From Gracilaria vermiculophylla (taxonomy: Eukaryota; Rhodophyta; Florideophyceae; Gracilariales; Gracilariaceae): a DNA stretch of 64,000 nucleotides. Positions 61,797 through 64,000 of this stretch are shown in pieces; position 1 is the stretch's first letter; every line of letters begins with the position of its first letter. The stretch covers positions 465,527 through 529,526 of the forward strand of contig JAHNZQ020000016.1 in the NCBI GenBank assembly GCA_019155205.2. The letters run 5' to 3'. Made by a program: the position numbers and the translations under genes. Under the pieces are notes generated by a model. It was not told the origin of the DNA, did no database searches, and worked only from the letters and a program-made list of their open reading frames with translations.

Positions 61797-64000
61797 TCAT
61801 GCTTTGAGTCCTTGCATTTTCGCCTTCGCAGTCTTTGCAGTCTTAGCAGTCTTTGAAGTCTTTTTTCCCATTCCCGCCGCAGCAGCCGCAGCGCCGCTGC
61901 CACTTACTCCACCAGCGCGACGAGCTTGCTCAATCTGCGCAATAATCTCAGCCATGCGCTGGCGCTCCACGTGTTTCTCCAAGTCCTCCCGAATGGCAGC
62001 ACGGATTTCATCCTTAGTCCCGCCCCTCTCGGCAATCTGCCGCGCCTTCGAAAATCCTGCCTTCCTCACCTGTTTCTTCGGCCCAGCTCCCGCTCTGAAC
62101 GGCGGAGCAAGCTCGTCCAAGGGGAATCTCAGATTAATTGCCTTCATCGCCTCTCTCGACGGCACAAAGAAAACAGATTCAAATTCGTCCGTCTTGCTCT
62201 CCGACATCCGTCTCAACACATCCTCAAGCGTCCCAACCTCGATTTCACAATCTCCAGGAATATCAATTGTGTTAGAGTCTTTTAGTTGTTTCCACGCCGC
62301 CTCAAGGTCCCACTTCGAAAAGAACAACGGAATCAGCTGCTTGTTCTTCTGCAATAAAGTCAACCCCTTCGCCTGAAAAACAGGAATGCCATTGAAGTTA
62401 TCTACAGTAAGTTCCTCATCGTCACCATCCTCCTCCACAGCATTTCCTTCAGCCTTTGAAGCATCTTTGTCTGCAGCATCTTCTTCAGCGTTGCTGCTTA
62501 CCACTTCCTTCGCAGGCTCTCCATCTGCTTCGGATGGGCTTGACTCCTTCCTTACGTTCTTGGCCGCTTCCGCCGCTCTCGCTTCGGCTTTTGCCTTCCT
62601 GACCGACGGTGGATCTCTGAGAATTGGTCGAACAGGTGGATTCGGATGCTGGTTGAGCAGCTCCACAGCCACTTGAACTTGTCGAAGCTCCGGCCTGAAT
62701 TGGAAAGAGAGCGGTGCATTTTCGTCGATCACAATATCATCCAAAATCTTTTCTTCACCATCTTTTTTGCTGTCAGCATCTTTATCTTCACCCTCCTTTT
62801 GGCCTTCGGCACCGATCTCCTTCCCGACTTTCTCGCTGTCTGCGGCTTTCTCTTCACCCTCTATCTTACCATTCGCATTAGCTTTCTCTTCCACTTTCAC
62901 GGTATCGCCTGCGTCATCATTACCATTGGCAGCGTCGTTGCTCTCCGTGGAAACTTTGGCAACACCTTCGCCGTCGTTCCCTTTGTCGTTGTCAGCGTTT
63001 TTGTCGATCTGCGCTTCAGCGACAACTGCGACTGCACTGGCAGCTTTTGGAGATGATTCGCTGTCAACGACATCCTCATCGTCTTCCTTTGCGGCTTCGG
63101 TGTCCACCTCGGTTTCTCCGTCTTCCCAGTCATCGGCCTCTTTTTCAACATCGCCCTCTGGTTTGTCACCATCATCAGTGTCTTTCTGGACCTCAGAATC
63201 CTTGACAGACAATTCGGGCTGGTCTGCGTTTTCGGCAGCAGCTGCAGCTGCGGCTCGGTCCTCCTCCGCGGCCGCACGAGTGGTTTCCTCGTAATACTGC
63301 TTCTGAGTTTCTTGAGCAAGATTGAACGCCTGATACAGAGTGATATGAATGACGCGGGCAGAGTCTCCAAGATCTGGGTTCTCACTTTTGATCCAGTCCA
63401 GAGTAGCCTTCGCGTCCTCCTGGTCAAAGTAGAAGGTGCAGACCTGCTGGCCGTCATCGTATGTGACAAAGAAGGGCTGGCCGACATTGTCAGTGACAAT
63501 GAACACCGGCACACTCTCGAGACGCTGCATCATGTGCGGCTCCGGGAGTATGTACAGGTTCTGAGCCTGTTCCTGACATGCACGAGCAAACTCCAGATTC
63601 TTCTCCATCTCGGCATTCTTGCCGACTATTTTGAGGCCCTCCTCCAGGGCCTCAATAGCCTCCTCGTAGCGCTGCATGTGGATGAGGGCCAGGCCCTTGC
63701 GCTTGTACGCCTTCCACCACACGCTGTCGCACAGGATAGAACTTTCGGCGTCCTCCAGGGACTCGGAGAACTGGCGGATGTTGAAGTGGGCGGCGCTCCG
63801 ATTGCTGTAGAGAATGGCGTTTCCCGGATCGAGTTCCAGCGCTTTGGTGTAGAGGCGGATGGCCTTCTGGAAGGAACCCGACTGCATGGCCTTGTTTCCG
63901 GTGGCCTTGTACTCGCGGATGGCCTTGGAGTTCTTGGCGGCTCGTCCTGAAACGCCCTGTGCATGCGCAAGTTCAATTGGGAGGCGAGGGCGACGACAGT
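61797..64000 (-). CDS. TPR-Tic22 fusion protein, 5' end beyond window
   Basis: The frame is open from 61797 to the window edge. The Met at 63887 cannot be the start, because NSKAIREYKATGNKA before it is the first TPR helix; a TTTCAG near 63945 may be an acceptor. Three TPR units come first (KAIRLYTKALELDPGNAILY; ALIHMQRYEEAIEALEEGLK). Then comes one half of a Tic22-like domain (VPVFIVTDNVGQPFFVTYDD, DQEDAKATLDWIKSENP), a very acidic insert of about 250 residues, and the second half (GIPVFQAKGLTLLQ, IPLFFSKWDLEAAWKQLKD, FESVFFVPSREAMKAINL). A Lys/Ala-rich tail with KTAK repeats ends it. Tic22 works in the plastid intermembrane space as an import chaperone. A TPR-fused, acid-split form is unlike the plant protein, so its site may be cytosolic. 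Confidence 0.75.
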   Translation of the reverse strand, partial: CRRPRLPIELAHAQGVSGRAAKNSKAIREYKATGNKAMQSGSFQKAIRLYTKALELDPGNAILYSNRSAAHFNIRQFSESLEDAESSILCDSVWWKAYKRKGLALIHMQRYEEAIEALEEGLKIVGKNAEMEKNLEFARACQEQAQNLYILPEPHMMQRLESVPVFIVTDNVGQPFFVTYDDGQQVCTFYFDQEDAKATLDWIKSENPDLGDSARVIHITLYQAFNLAQETQKQYYEETTRAAAEEDRAAAAAAAENADQPELSVKDSEVQKDTDDGDKPEGDVEKEADDWEDGETEVDTEAAKEDDEDVVDSESSPKAASAVAVVAEAQIDKNADNDKGNDGEGVAKVSTESNDAANGNDDAGDTVKVEEKANANGKIEGEEKAADSEKVGKEIGAEGQKEGEDKDADSKKDGEEKILDDIVIDENAPLSFQFRPELRQVQVAVELLNQHPNPPVRPILRDPPSVRKAKAEARAAEAAKNVRKESSPSEADGEPAKEVVSSNAEEDAADKDASKAEGNAVEEDGDDEELTVDNFNGIPVFQAKGLTLLQKNKQLIPLFFSKWDLEAAWKQLKDSNTIDIPGDCEIEVGTLEDVLRRMSESKTDEFESVFFVPSREAMKAINLRFPLDELAPPFRAGAGPKKQVRKAGFSKARQIAERGGTKDEIRAAIREDLEKHVERQRMAEIIAQIEQARRAGGVSGSGAAAAAAGMGKKTSKTAKTAKTAKAKMQGLKA

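Noticed and set aside
62646..63950. Long plus-strand ORFs antisense to the TPR-Tic22 gene
   Set aside because: They are shadows of the minus-strand acidic insert (Ser/Leu/Phe-rich translations of Glu/Asp/Lys codons).

Overview
The window looks like nuclear DNA of a photosynthetic eukaryote, most likely a red alga of the florideophyte type (inference). Two proteins imply a plastid: a Tic22-type translocon protein and a citramalate synthase with an N-terminal plastid-type extension. Genes sit in tight islands, sometimes 50-100 bp apart. Most lack introns, and where introns occur they are short (68-122 nt) with GT-AG ends. Gene islands alternate with stretches of decayed transposons. No bacterial operon signals, tRNA, rRNA or CRISPR arrays were seen.

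Layout. 1-13 kb is a transposon graveyard. It holds a possible LTR, then at least two PIF/Harbinger-type units, each with a HARBI1-like transposase on + facing a coiled-coil/Myb-like ORF1 on -, and further broken pieces. 13.6-14.4 kb carries a small aquaporin (MIP). 16.7-19.5 kb carries the nuclear exosome exonuclease RRP6. 19.5-24 kb is gene-poor and contains a decayed O-GlcNAc-transferase-like TPR gene. 24.2-38.6 kb is a gene island: secreted M14 carboxypeptidase-like protein, a small membrane protein, an extended-synaptotagmin-like SMP/C2 protein, an EMC10-like ER protein, a DHX57-like UBA/RWD/DExH helicase, and a CNNM/CorC-type DUF21-CBS membrane protein. 40-45.5 kb has nucleoside diphosphate kinase (four exons), a mitochondrial oxoglutarate/malate-type carrier (three exons) and citramalate synthase.

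45.5-49.4 kb becomes extremely GC-rich. It carries an unknown ORF, a PTRHD1-like gene and a RING-H2 gene, then a GC island without a recognisable gene. From 52.3 kb come PLAA/Doa1 (ubiquitin/Cdc48 adaptor), kinesin-5 with a paired E2F-like inverted repeat upstream, a very small Na,K-ATPase-beta-like membrane protein next to a second GC island, and a TPR-Tic22 fusion running off the right edge.

Functional themes are inferred from families only: RNA turnover (RRP6, DHX57), protein quality control (EMC10, PLAA, RING-H2), membrane contact and transport (E-Syt, CNNM, MIP, SLC25), plastid import and amino-acid synthesis, and mitosis. There is no sign that neighbours form one pathway.
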